Shown piece by piece: positions 1 to 5,702 of a DNA stretch of 15,855 nt. The first letter of the stretch is position 1. Every line of letters starts with the position of its first letter. Where the stretch lies: NCBI RefSeq assembly GCF_004353845.1, contig NZ_CP037862.1:1-15855 (forward strand), given 5' to 3'. The translations under genes were made by a program, and so were the position numbers. Under the pieces are notes generated by a model. It did no database searches, had not been told where the DNA came from, and saw only the letters and a list, made by a program, of their open reading frames with translations. The stretch comes from Citrobacter arsenatis. GTDB taxonomy: Bacteria > Pseudomonadota > Gammaproteobacteria > Enterobacterales > Enterobacteriaceae.

Positions 1-59
1 GAGGAGGCGCAATATCACCGTCCTGTCATTATTCTGCTTACGTCTTGCCCCCGCATTTT

Positions 60-260
60 CCCCTGCCAAATAACGCAGTTAACACGCACATTGCCACCGT
101 GCTAACCTGAGTAAGCCAGTATACACAGCGCTAGCGCACTGTGACTGGTTCAGGGCTGCGCCCCGAAACCCGCTAAGGTCAACGGCCTGACGCACCCGGT
201 CGGGCTTGCCGGCTCCCGGCAGATGCCCACAGACAAGCTGTGTACCTCTCCGGGAGCTGC
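60..260 (-). other. oriT: oriT / bom region of ColE1 type
   Basis: Read on the minus strand, 112-126 is GTGTATACTGGCTTA, the sequence I recall around the nick of the ColE1/pBR322 bom site; the nick should fall in CTGGCTTA (112-119). Next to it is the palindrome GCGCTAGCGC (128-137). A nested inverted repeat follows: GCTCCCGG (212-219) pairs with CCGGGAGC (250-257), and inside it CACAG (228-232) pairs with CTGTG (238-242). The order and wording of this region resemble pBR322 bom. It lies directly upstream of mobC, as in ColE1. The MobA relaxase would nick here and lead the strand into a recipient through a helper plasmid's transfer channel. Confidence 0.85.
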
Positions 261-298
261 GTTAGACCTCCCCCCTAAATATTTTCACCGGAGGCCGT

Positions 299-643
299 TT
301 GAGTACAAAACGCGACAAGATGCTGACCATGTGGGTCACGCAGGATGAGCATCAGCAGCTGCTTGAACGCTGTGACGGCAAACAGCTGGCGGCGTGGATG
401 CGGCAAATCTGTCTAGATACCCGACCGGCGCGGTCATCACGGCTGCCGTCCATCGATCCGGTTTTACTGCGTCAGCTCGCAGGCATGGGCAATAACCTTA
501 ACCAGATCGCCCGGAAAATTAACGGCGGTCAGTGGTCTGGTGCTGATCGGGTTCAGGTGGTGGCTGCGCTGATGGCCATCGATGCCGGCCTTGAACGGCT
601 ACGGCATACGGTGCGGGAGAACGGAGCTGACGATGATCGTTAA
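299..643 (+). CDS. mobC: MobC, oriT-binding mobilization accessory protein
   Basis: A 114-aa homologue of ColE1 MbeC, which binds oriT and helps the relaxase open and nick it. The core MLTMWVTQDEHQQLL and the motif GNNLNQIARKIN (about residues 64-75) are typical of this family of relaxosome proteins. I chose the TTG start at 299 because GGAGG at 290-294 sits close upstream; ATG at 320, which corresponds to the start I remember for MbeC, lacks a good ribosome site and would give 107 aa. The gene overlaps mobA by 11 bases, so the two are probably translationally coupled. It lies just downstream of oriT. Confidence 0.9.
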   Translation: MSTKRDKMLTMWVTQDEHQQLLERCDGKQLAAWMRQICLDTRPARSSRLPSIDPVLLRQLAGMGNNLNQIARKINGGQWSGADRVQVVAALMAIDAGLERLRHTVRENGADDDR

Positions 644-2147
644 ATTCCATCCGCGCGGGCGCGGAGGCGGCTGTGGGCCGGTGGATTATCTGCTGGGTAA
701 AGACCGACAGCGTGACGGGGCGACGGTGCTGCAGGGCAAGCCGGAGGAAGTCCTGGAGCTGATTGATGCCTCACCGTATGCCAAGAAATACACTTCCGGG
801 GTGCTATCGTTTGCCGAGAGTGACCTGGCGCCCGGACAGCGCGAAAAGCTGATGGAGAGTTTCGAGCGGGTTCTGATGCCCGGACTCGATAAAGACCAGT
901 ACAGCGTGCTGTGGGTGGAACACGCCGACAAAGGGCGGGTGGAGCTGAATTTCCTCATTCCGAACACCGAACTGCTGACCGGAAAACGTCTGCAGCCGTA
1001 TTACGACCGAGCCGATCGCCCGCGTATCGATGCGTGGCAGACGGTGGTGAATGGCCGGCTGGGATTGCATGACCCGAACGACCCGGCAAACCGACGCGAG
1101 CTGGTCACGCCGTCGGCCCTGCCACAGGCGCTGCAGGAGGCTGTCAGAGCGATTACGCAGGGTTTAATGGTGTTAGCCTCGTCCGGGGAGCTTAAAACGC
1201 GGCAGGACGTGACTGAGGCGCTCACTGTGGCTGGTTTTGAGGTGGTACGTACCACGCGAAGCAGTATCAGCATTGCCAACCCGGACGGGGGACGAAATAT
1301 CCGACTGAAAGGAGCCATCTATGAGCAGTCTTTTAACGCTGGCGCAGGACTTAGAGCAGAACTCGAAAGCGCAGCGGCAATCTACCAGCGAGATGCTGAA
1401 AGCCGCATTCAGCGAGCACGAAGCGTATGTAAATCAGGAACTGAGCGAAAGCGCGAAGCGAATCAACAGCGCTATCCTCGACCACGACCAGAAGCTGTCC
1501 TCCGCCATCAGCCAGAACACCAGAGGGATGCTGAAAACCATCGGGCGGACGTGGCTGATAATCGCCGGAGTGTCGTTCCTGCTGATCTGCACGAGCGGGA
1601 GCATTCTGTGGTGGCAGGGGCAGAAAATTCTCGACAACTACCAGGCCATCAGCGAGCAGAAAGATGCACTGTCGAAGCTGAACGCGCGAACGTGGGGCGT
1701 GACATACCGGGAGGACAGCAACGGACGTTTTCTGGTGCTGCCGTCGGGGATGAAAGGCGACACGAACTGGACGGTGAACGACGGGGCTATGAACGCAGTA
1801 AAACTGGTGCAGGAGTAGAGCTGAATGACGGAACTGGAAACGCAATTGTTGAGCGCATTCGAGCAACTGCAGCAGGATTACGCGCAGCAGCTGAGCGCGT
1901 GGGAAGCCGCCTCCTCGGAGTTGCAGAGGATGTTTGGCATTACGCAACGGGAGAACGCGGCGCTGAGCGAGCGTGTGTCGGACTTGAGCAGGCAGGTGCA
2001 GAGTTTAAGCGAGCAGCTGCGCCGCTTGTCCGTGAGATGAACACCATCGAGCAGCGGCAGGCACATGAACGGGCGCTGCAGCACGAGAAAACGCCGGAGC
2101 CGGAGCGACCGCTGCGACAAAAAGGTCTGGATGGTCCGTCGCTTTAA
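633..2147 (+). CDS. mobA: MobA relaxase, MOB-P5 (ColE1 MbeA) family
   Basis: A 504-aa DNA relaxase that nicks oriT, stays bound to the 5' end and pilots the strand during mobilization. The start is ATG 633 (MIVKFHPRG), with GGAG at 623-626. The N-terminal catalytic domain has Tyr19 in VDYLLG, the position of the nicking tyrosine in MbeA. The unusual metal-site triad is His97, Glu104 and Asn106 in EHADKGRVELNF, the HEN signature of ColE1 relaxases rather than three histidines. The C-terminal half is Arg/Glu/Ala-rich and low in complexity because two other genes are read there in another frame. Length is close to MbeA (about 517 aa). Its stop overlaps the convergent stop of the next gene. It looks intact. 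Confidence 0.93.
   Translation: MIVKFHPRGRGGGCGPVDYLLGKDRQRDGATVLQGKPEEVLELIDASPYAKKYTSGVLSFAESDLAPGQREKLMESFERVLMPGLDKDQYSVLWVEHADKGRVELNFLIPNTELLTGKRLQPYYDRADRPRIDAWQTVVNGRLGLHDPNDPANRRELVTPSALPQALQEAVRAITQGLMVLASSGELKTRQDVTEALTVAGFEVVRTTRSSISIANPDGGRNIRLKGAIYEQSFNAGAGLRAELESAAAIYQRDAESRIQRARSVCKSGTERKREANQQRYPRPRPEAVLRHQPEHQRDAENHRADVADNRRSVVPADLHEREHSVVAGAENSRQLPGHQRAERCTVEAERANVGRDIPGGQQRTFSGAAVGDERRHELDGERRGYERSKTGAGVELNDGTGNAIVERIRATAAGLRAAAERVGSRLLGVAEDVWHYATGERGAERACVGLEQAGAEFKRAAAPLVREMNTIEQRQAHERALQHEKTPEPERPLRQKGLDGPSL
1321..1818 (+). CDS. mobB: MobB (MbeB-like) mobilization protein nested in mobA
   Basis: A 165-aa protein lying wholly inside mobA in another frame, as mbeB does in ColE1. 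A good ribosome site (AAAGGAG) precedes ATG 1321. Residues 1-70 look helical and polar (LAQDLEQNSKAQRQSTSE, then heptad-like stretches). Residues about 77-98 (TWLIIAGVSFLLICTSGSIL) are one membrane-spanning segment, followed by a soluble C-terminal region. MbeB is thought to help stabilize the relaxosome and connect it to the membrane transfer machinery; the membrane segment agrees with that. Confidence 0.88.
   Translation: MSSLLTLAQDLEQNSKAQRQSTSEMLKAAFSEHEAYVNQELSESAKRINSAILDHDQKLSSAISQNTRGMLKTIGRTWLIIAGVSFLLICTSGSILWWQGQKILDNYQAISEQKDALSKLNARTWGVTYREDSNGRFLVLPSGMKGDTNWTVNDGAMNAVKLVQE
1825..2040 (+). CDS. mobD: MobD (MbeD-like) protein nested in mobA
   Basis: A 71-aa protein with an almost continuous heptad coiled coil (LETQLLSAFEQLQQDY through LSRQVQSLSEQLRRL). 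It begins six bases after the mobB stop, with AGGAG at 1811-1815 inside the end of mobB as ribosome site, and lies inside mobA in another frame. Position and length match ColE1 MbeD, which is needed for mobilization by some helpers and has been linked to entry exclusion. No membrane segment is visible. Confidence 0.85.
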   Translation: MTELETQLLSAFEQLQQDYAQQLSAWEAASSELQRMFGITQRENAALSERVSDLSRQVQSLSEQLRRLSVR

Positions 2148-2575
2148 CCAAACAGCCTGGACCAGAACCCTTTTTTTTGCGCCTGCTCCAGGCTTTCGCT
2201 GAGCTTTTTGATTTCTTCCCGCAGCTGGTTTTTCTCGTCCTCATGCTGCTGATTTTCTTTTTCCCGCAGCGTTTTGTCTTCCAGCATCAACGTGATGGCC
2301 TGTTTCATTTCAGCCAGCTCTTTCTGCATGGCTGTCAGTTGCTCGTGTGGGAAATTTTTCTGTGTATTTTCACGGTGTGAAATACTGGGAATTTGTTTCT
2401 CAGGTAAATTCACATTGCCGTATACGCGGATCAGTTCGGATACATCCACGACTGGGTTGTTTTTCCCGTCGCGTGACACGGTCACTTTACCTTGCTTTAC
2501 ATGGTTATATAGCGTTCTTCTGGTGATGCCGACTGCCTGTGCTGCCTGTGAAAGGTTGAGCAATGTTTTTGTCAC
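2144..2575 (-). CDS. Helix-turn-helix / coiled-coil DNA-binding protein (KfrA-like architecture)
   Basis: A 143-aa protein. Residues about 7-27 (LSQAAQAVGITRRTLYNHVKQ) form a helix-turn-helix. About residues 78-135 form a long charged coiled coil, and the protein ends in GFWSRLFG, a tail I have seen on other small plasmid DNA-binding proteins. N-terminal HTH plus long coiled coil resembles plasmid proteins such as KfrA that bind operators and may aid partition or control replication; the exact role here is unknown. The start is GTG 2575, with AGGGG upstream. The stop overlaps that of convergent mobA by 3 bases. Repeats of GTGTGAAA occur near its promoter and inside the gene, suggesting autoregulation. 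Confidence 0.75.
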   Translation of the reverse strand: MTKTLLNLSQAAQAVGITRRTLYNHVKQGKVTVSRDGKNNPVVDVSELIRVYGNVNLPEKQIPSISHRENTQKNFPHEQLTAMQKELAEMKQAITLMLEDKTLREKENQQHEDEKNQLREEIKKLSESLEQAQKKGFWSRLFG

Positions 2576-2597
2576 TGTATACCCCTGATTTTTTCGT

Positions 2598-2623
2598 GTG
2601 TGAAAGGTGTATAATTTCTCACA
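2598..2623 (-). promoter_or_regulatory. Probable promoter/operator of the HTH coiled-coil gene
   Basis: On the minus strand a -10-like TTATAC (2609-2614) is flanked by an imperfect inverted repeat: GTGTGAAA (2598-2605) on one side and TTTCTCAC (2615-2622) on the other. The same GTGTGAAA recurs inside the gene at 2375-2382 as half of a perfect TTTCAC-ggt-GTGAAA palindrome. A clear -35 is not seen. Confidence 0.4.
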
Positions 2624-2727
2624 GTCATTGTAGTGCCAATGTAACCCGAATTTCCTGCTGATAACGGGAAGCGCTGAACGCTATCAGTCGCTCCTGTCGA
2701 TTTTTTTCTGTTCCAATCGTCTGGTGA

Positions 2728-2747
2728 TTGTCGCGGTATTGCGACAA
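2728..2747. other. Hairpin upstream of the 31-aa peptide
   Basis: TTGTCGC (2728-2734) and GCGACAA (2741-2747) form a perfect 7-bp stem with a 6-base loop. It has no T-run, so it is unlikely to be a terminator. It falls in the 240-base stretch 2576-2816, which otherwise holds only the promoter of the HTH gene and a weaker pairing (CTGATA near 2660 with TATCAG near 2683-2688). It may be part of the peptide's mRNA leader. Confidence 0.4.
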
Positions 2748-2816
2748 GTACAGTCAGTGGTTTCCGCTGCAGGCAGGTGATGCAATAGCGGTATCAGATA
2801 AAACAGGGGCAAGACG

Positions 2817-2912
2817 ATGAAAGCATTAATGGCAATAGCGGCTGTGAAGGTGGTTGGACTGATACTGGAGGCGCTGATTTTTGCTATAGAGTCCGGTCTG
2901 CTCCGGCGGTGA
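2817..2912 (+). CDS. 31-aa hydrophobic peptide, unknown
   Basis: ATG 2817 to TGA 2912 encodes 31 residues beginning MKALMAIAAVKVVGLILEAL and ending SGLLRR. AGGGGC lies 8-9 bases upstream, a fair ribosome site. The peptide is almost entirely hydrophobic with basic ends, so it could span or lie on the inner membrane. Its size and composition resemble type I toxins or small membrane proteins, but I recognise no family and see no clear antisense RNA promoter. It is perfectly kept in both copies, which says nothing about selection because the copies are identical throughout. Confidence 0.45.
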   Translation: MKALMAIAAVKVVGLILEALIFAIESGLLRR

Positions 2913-2942
2913 ATTGCAGAGCAGATCGGTGCTCAGGGGAAA

Positions 2943-3254
2943 TTATTCCTGCAGGCCGTGATATCCGGCTTCTTTCTGGTGCCGGACTGTCAGGATCACT
3001 ATCCGGTCCGTTTCCCGGTCGTGGCGATAGAGCATCACATAACCACTGTCGCCAAATCCGATCACCAGTTCCTGGTATTCCAGCGGGAGAAGAGAAACCG
3101 GACGGCCCATGTCCGGCTGCGTTTTCAGTTGCTGGATAGCCCGGATGATCACTTCACCGGCTTTTCTGGCCGCCAGCCGGTTTTTGGTTTTGAGAAAGTC
3201 CTGCAGGCGCTGTAAATCCCGCTGCGCCAGTGCGGAGACAATTACCTGTGGCAT
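2943..3254 (-). CDS. parE: ParE/RelE-superfamily toxin
   Basis: A 103-aa toxin of a type II toxin-antitoxin pair. The RelE/ParE fold is recognisable: N-terminal strand PQVIVSALA, helices with LQRLQDFLKTKN, then MGRPV (49-53), YVMLYR (72-77) and the closing IVILTVRHQKEAGY (85-98). The RHQKEAGY ending is characteristic of this superfamily. Members either cut mRNA on the ribosome or poison gyrase; the sequence alone does not settle which. Its start overlaps the end of the antitoxin gene by 13 bases, so it is co-transcribed and coupled. The system would maintain the plasmid by post-segregational killing. Confidence 0.88.
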   Translation of the reverse strand: MPQVIVSALAQRDLQRLQDFLKTKNRLAARKAGEVIIRAIQQLKTQPDMGRPVSLLPLEYQELVIGFGDSGYVMLYRHDRETDRIVILTVRHQKEAGYHGLQE

Positions 3255-3520
3255 GGTGGAGCATCCTGCTCATTCTCAGTTCCCCAGGTATCTATCCACG
3301 CTTCCACCTCTTCGGCGCTCAGGTGCAGGCCGGTTTCCTGATAGTGCTGCCATGCGGCCTGTCCATCCCTCAGGTACTGGCTGCGCTTTTCTTCCCGGTC
3401 GATGTATTCGGTGATCGCTTCCAGCATCAGAGCATGAGCAGAGCGATGGCGGTCATCGGCAAGAGTTTTCAGGCGGTCTTTGAGTTCATCGTCAAGCCTG
3501 ATGGATGTCGCTGCTGACAT
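3242..3520 (-). CDS. Ribbon-helix-helix antitoxin
   Basis: A 92-aa antitoxin. Residues about 5-43 (TSIRLDDELKDRLKTLADD, followed by helices through ITEYIDREE) are a ribbon-helix-helix DNA-binding domain of the CopG/RelB kind. The acidic, Trp-containing C-terminus (AEEVEAWIDTWGTENEQD) should wrap the toxin. I chose ATG 3520 because AGGTGA lies just upstream; the open frame continues further upstream but without a ribosome site. It precedes and overlaps the toxin gene, the usual order. It should repress its own operon through the palindrome at 3533-3559. Confidence 0.88.
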   Translation of the reverse strand: MSAATSIRLDDELKDRLKTLADDRHRSAHALMLEAITEYIDREEKRSQYLRDGQAAWQHYQETGLHLSAEEVEAWIDTWGTENEQDAPPCHR

Positions 3521-3532
3521 AAAATCACCTTT

Positions 3533-3559
3533 GTAGTCATGTGTAATACATATGACTAC
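3533..3559. promoter_or_regulatory. Antitoxin operator palindrome
   Basis: A 27-bp near-perfect palindrome begins 13 bases upstream of the antitoxin start. The outer arms GTAGTCAT (3533-3540) and ATGACTAC (3552-3559) pair exactly, and the inner bases pair except one position (12 of 13 pairs). On the minus strand a possible promoter, CTGACT then 16 bases then TATGTA, puts the -10 inside the palindrome, so binding would block transcription. Confidence 0.75.
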
Positions 3560-3599
3560 TTTAATTGGAGTCAGTGATATTTGCCAGAAATACGGCTTA

Positions 3600-3784
3600 C
3601 GGTGCCCGTTTGCCGTCAAAACCGGACTCATGCACCTGGCTGCATAGCCATGCATCCGGGTATGATTTAGCCGGTGTGTTTCTGGCGGGTTTTCGGGTGG
3701 TTTGTTGCCGCTTTTACCTGTTATCCGTCAGAAACGCCCTGAGTGCGTTTTAGCGGTGCGTACAATGAGAGCTTTATGTTAAAT
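3600..3784 (+). other. cer: cer-like XerC/XerD multimer-resolution site (site 1)
   Basis: The core at 3755-3784 reads GGTGCGTACAA (XerC arm), TGAGAGCT (8-bp centre), TTATGTTAAAT (XerD arm). Compared with ColE1 cer as I remember it (arms GGTGCGTACAA and TTATGGTAAAT), the XerC arm is identical and the XerD arm has one change, G to T at 3779. The 150 bases to the left also resemble the cer accessory region that binds ArgR and PepA, for example TTTTCGGGTGGTTTGTTGCC (3690-3709) and GCGTTTTAGC just before the core. Such a site turns plasmid dimers back into monomers. In ColE1 a short RNA (Rcd) is made leftward from the core; the equivalent hairpin AAACGC/GCGTTT is present here. Confidence 0.85.
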
Positions 3785-3893
3785 GGTGCCGAAAAATTAC
3801 TTTTTATCACCGTTACATGGGGTCGTATAAAACGAGAGATAAATAAGAGTGAGCCACAGAAGCTCGCAACTAAGAAAATGGAGGGCAACCCCT

Positions 3894-4055
3894 ATGATAA
3901 AAAAGACAACTGACGCCTTAATCAGGGATTTAAATCACAACAACCGCTTGCTTGGGCGGATGAAGCGTGAAGGGATGGATAATGTTAGTGATACAGCGAT
4001 TGTAAAACGAAGCATCACCGCCATCATTACCGAAATTTATATTCGGGGGCGTTAA
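3894..4055 (+). CDS. 53-aa small protein, unknown
   Basis: ATG 3894 is preceded by GGAGGG (3880-3885), a strong ribosome site, and gives a 53-aa basic, largely helical protein (MIKKTTDALIRDLNHNNRLL, then AIVKRSITAIITEIYIRGR at the end). A GTG at 3849 in the same frame would add 15 residues but has a poorer ribosome site. The gene is followed at once by a hairpin terminator, which supports it being a real transcription unit. It is the first gene inside the segment bounded by the two Xer sites. I recognise no family. Confidence 0.6.
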   Translation: MIKKTTDALIRDLNHNNRLLGRMKREGMDNVSDTAIVKRSITAIITEIYIRGR

Positions 4056-4059
4056 GGCA

Positions 4060-4090
4060 AACAGGTCCGCCAGCTGCGGGCCTGTTTTGT
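4060..4090 (+). terminator. Rho-independent terminator
   Basis: AACAGG (4060-4065) and CCGC (4067-4070) pair with GCGG (4076-4079) and CCTGTT (4081-4086), joined by a wobble pair and a short CAGCT loop, followed by TTTGT. It lies 5 bases after the stop of the 53-aa gene. It may also stop minus-strand transcripts from the convergent gene that ends at 4136. Confidence 0.75.
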
Positions 4091-4135
4091 TGGCGCGTGA
4101 AAGTATGCTGAAATACTGTTCAGGTTCTGTGATGT

Positions 4136-4696
4136 TTAAGTCTGGTGGGGGGTTCCTCTGCATTCTTTACACCAACTTTGAATCACCCGTTTATCAGGGT
4201 TTACCCTCCGGTAGCCAAAAAGACTCTCAATTTCAGCCTCTGATTTTGCTATTTTTTTACATCTCGGGCATACATGAATTTGTGGCGGAGGGGTCATGCT
4301 AGGTAATTGAATATTAATTATTTTTAACATCAATGGAGATATGTCATATACGTTTGTTAGCCCGATATCCAGTTTACCCTTTGACCTAACTCTTTTCCTG
4401 ATTAGCTCCTTTTCTTCCAGTCTCTGAATTGTTCTCTGGATTGTTCTTCTGTCCTGACTCATGCGTTCTGATAACAGTTCTATCGACGGAAAGATCTTTG
4501 CTGAAGAACTGTGCATGAAGGAGATGAGGTGGATCAGTAAAACTAACTCAGAGTTGCTTAGTCCCAGCCTAGCTTGATTCTTAAGTAGCTCGTTCGGGAT
4601 TGTTGTCCATCCTGAACCGAGGATAGTTCTTCCCCAGATAGAGAGAATTGTATTGGGTATTTCGGTGTTTTCTTTCTTAAGATCGTGGCTCATCAT
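4136..4696 (-). CDS. Winged-helix protein with C-terminal zinc-binding motif
   Basis: A 186-aa putative DNA-binding protein. Residues about 45-125 form a winged helix-turn-helix of the kind found in phage and plasmid replication or regulatory proteins: LSNSELVLLIHLISF, then FPSIELLSERMSQDRRTIQR as the recognition region, then RLEEKELIRKR and a wing. The C-terminus has a probable zinc site: CPRC (143-146) and CKEC (176-179), with FGYRR between. The start is ATG 4696, with a second ATG at once after it; no good ribosome site is visible, so translation may be weak. A 45-bp perfect palindrome lies 32 bases upstream and is the obvious binding target. Whether it is a repressor or has a replication-related role is unclear. 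Confidence 0.7.
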   Translation of the reverse strand: MMSHDLKKENTEIPNTILSIWGRTILGSGWTTIPNELLKNQARLGLSNSELVLLIHLISFMHSSSAKIFPSIELLSERMSQDRRTIQRTIQRLEEKELIRKRVRSKGKLDIGLTNVYDISPLMLKIINIQLPSMTPPPQIHVCPRCKKIAKSEAEIESLFGYRRVNPDKRVIQSWCKECRGTPHQT

Positions 4697-4727
4697 CGCA
4701 GCTTTTTTGAATCATTAATCATGATAT

Positions 4728-4772
4728 AACTACTCTTACATACACTATATCATAGTGTATGTAAGAGTAGTT
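4728..4772. promoter_or_regulatory. 45-bp perfect palindrome, likely operator
   Basis: Two 20-bp arms (4728-4747 and 4753-4772) are exact reverse complements around TATCA, whose outer T and A also pair. The left arm begins AACTACTCTTACAT and the right ends ATGTAAGAGTAGTT. It sits upstream of the winged-helix/zinc gene, whose promoter would overlap it on the minus strand (for example TATCAT at 4720-4725). It is too long and perfect to be chance. An operator for the adjacent protein is likely; a cruciform or RNA hairpin is possible. Confidence 0.7.
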
Positions 4773-4776
4773 GTTA

Positions 4777-4806
4777 TTAGGGTGGCGTTCACGCCACCCT
4801 AATTTT
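4777..4806. terminator. Strong hairpin, probable terminator
   Basis: TTAGGGTGGCGT (4777-4788) pairs perfectly with ACGCCACCCTAA (4791-4802), followed by TTTT (4803-4806). It separates the palindrome and winged-helix promoter on the left from the plus-strand unit on the right. No gene ends directly before it on either strand, so it may insulate the two units. Confidence 0.65.
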
Positions 4807-4825
4807 ACCTAAAAGGTACGGCTTT

Positions 4826-4882
4826 TCGTGACTGGTCACGAGTACTGCTCTTAACATAAAAAGGCAGAGAGAACTTAGTTCT
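4826..4882 (+). promoter_or_regulatory. Possible promoter and two small palindromes before the 62-aa gene
   Basis: The palindrome TCGTGAC-TG-GTCACGA (4826-4841) overlaps a possible -35 (GTGACT, 4828-4833). A -10-like TTAACA (4851-4856) follows after 17 bases. A second palindrome, AGAACT-T-AGTTCT (4870-4882), lies near the expected transcription start. Two palindromes around one promoter fit autoregulation by a small DNA-binding antitoxin. Confidence 0.4.
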
Positions 4883-4914
4883 TTGCCATCACTCACCCAG
4901 AACATAGGACTCAT

Positions 4915-5103
4915 ATGTTGGCTCACGTAAATTCTTGCAGGGACGGAAGCAGTATCGAACGTCGTCGCGAGTACAAATCTCGTGCCGACGTTGTTCTGCT
5001 GTCCAGATCCCATAAAAATTCTTCTCAGGGAGCGGTAAAATTTGATTTACCACGCTCCGATGACGCTATTTTTGATATGCTATCGACTTATATGAAAAAG
5101 TAA
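4915..5103 (+). CDS. Small protein, possible antitoxin partner
   Basis: A 62-aa protein starting at ATG 4915, with AGGA (4906-4909) 5 bases upstream. The N-terminal part is basic and polar (SSIERRREYKSRADVVLLSR), and the end is more ordered (AVKFDLPRSDDAIFDMLSTY). It precedes the 148-aa gene by 15 bases on the same strand, with a palindrome-bearing promoter region ahead. This layout (short first gene, longer second gene) matches type II toxin-antitoxin operons. I do not recognise the family, so the antitoxin role is inferred from context. Confidence 0.5.
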   Translation: MLAHVNSCRDGSSIERRREYKSRADVVLLSRSHKNSSQGAVKFDLPRSDDAIFDMLSTYMKK

Positions 5104-5118
5104 GTCGATTGGCGGAAA

Positions 5119-5565
5119 ATGGCGATACGATTCAATAAAGTAGTTCTTGCTAATGATTTTACCCACGGAGCACTAAATGAAGAGTGCTTCGTGGATCTGC
5201 CATTTATGGAAGAACACCATAGACAAGCGCTAGCAACCTTTATTGGCAGGGTTACGCGAGAAGAGCCTTTGCCAGGAAAAAATAAACCCTCTTGGTTAAA
5301 CGATGATCAGGAAAAACTACCTGATACGGATGCCTACCAGGATGGAAATTACTGGCATTATCACTGTGGGCCTTACAATGATGCTACTCGCTTAAAATCA
5401 ATGACATACAATCTATCCCTCAATCTTTCAGGGTTGACCTCTGCAGAGGTTATCCACTATCAAAAGATGGATGACGGTACGGTTTTTGTTGTCGGATTTT
5501 CGCCTAAACACCAACCATTTCCTGCTTCTGACAATAATAATCCGCTATTTTTGGAAGATGAGTAG
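5119..5565 (+). CDS. 148-aa protein, possible RelE-like toxin
   Basis: An acidic-ended 148-aa protein starting at ATG 5119, with GGCGGAAA just upstream. Near the middle is GNYWHYHCGPYN (about residues 74-85), and towards the end AEVIHYQKMDDGTVFVVGFSPKH (about 112-134), which looks like the paired strands of RelE/YafO-type toxins (hydrophobic strand, turn, strand). No catalytic residues can be assigned with confidence. It has no signal peptide or membrane segment. It is likely co-transcribed with the 62-aa gene. Calling it a toxin is inference; a conserved phage- or plasmid-borne protein of another role is possible. Confidence 0.55.
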   Translation: MAIRFNKVVLANDFTHGALNEECFVDLPFMEEHHRQALATFIGRVTREEPLPGKNKPSWLNDDQEKLPDTDAYQDGNYWHYHCGPYNDATRLKSMTYNLSLNLSGLTSAEVIHYQKMDDGTVFVVGFSPKHQPFPASDNNNPLFLEDE

Positions 5566-5702
5566 GTTAGCAACGTACCTATTGATAATTTAATTACTGT
5601 TTTCTGCCTGTATCACTCTTTGATGAGTGAGCCCCTCTATAAAACTTCTGCAAGGTGTGTTCTTACTTACCCCTGTTTTCTATGACAGCATTGCCTTTCT
5701 AT

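Noticed and set aside
1351..1947. 198-aa minus-strand frame opposite mobA/mobB
   Set aside because: It is a shadow of GC-rich, doubly coding mob sequence, rich in Arg/Gln/Pro/His, with no ribosome site.
2913..2942. Rop/Rom gene
   Set aside because: No ORF with Rop-like sequence was found here or elsewhere in the unit; the 53-aa protein is of similar size but does not resemble Rop.
4789..5013. 74-aa minus-strand frame opposite the 62-aa gene
   Set aside because: It runs through the terminator hairpin and the promoter palindromes and has no good ribosome site; the plus-strand gene has better context.
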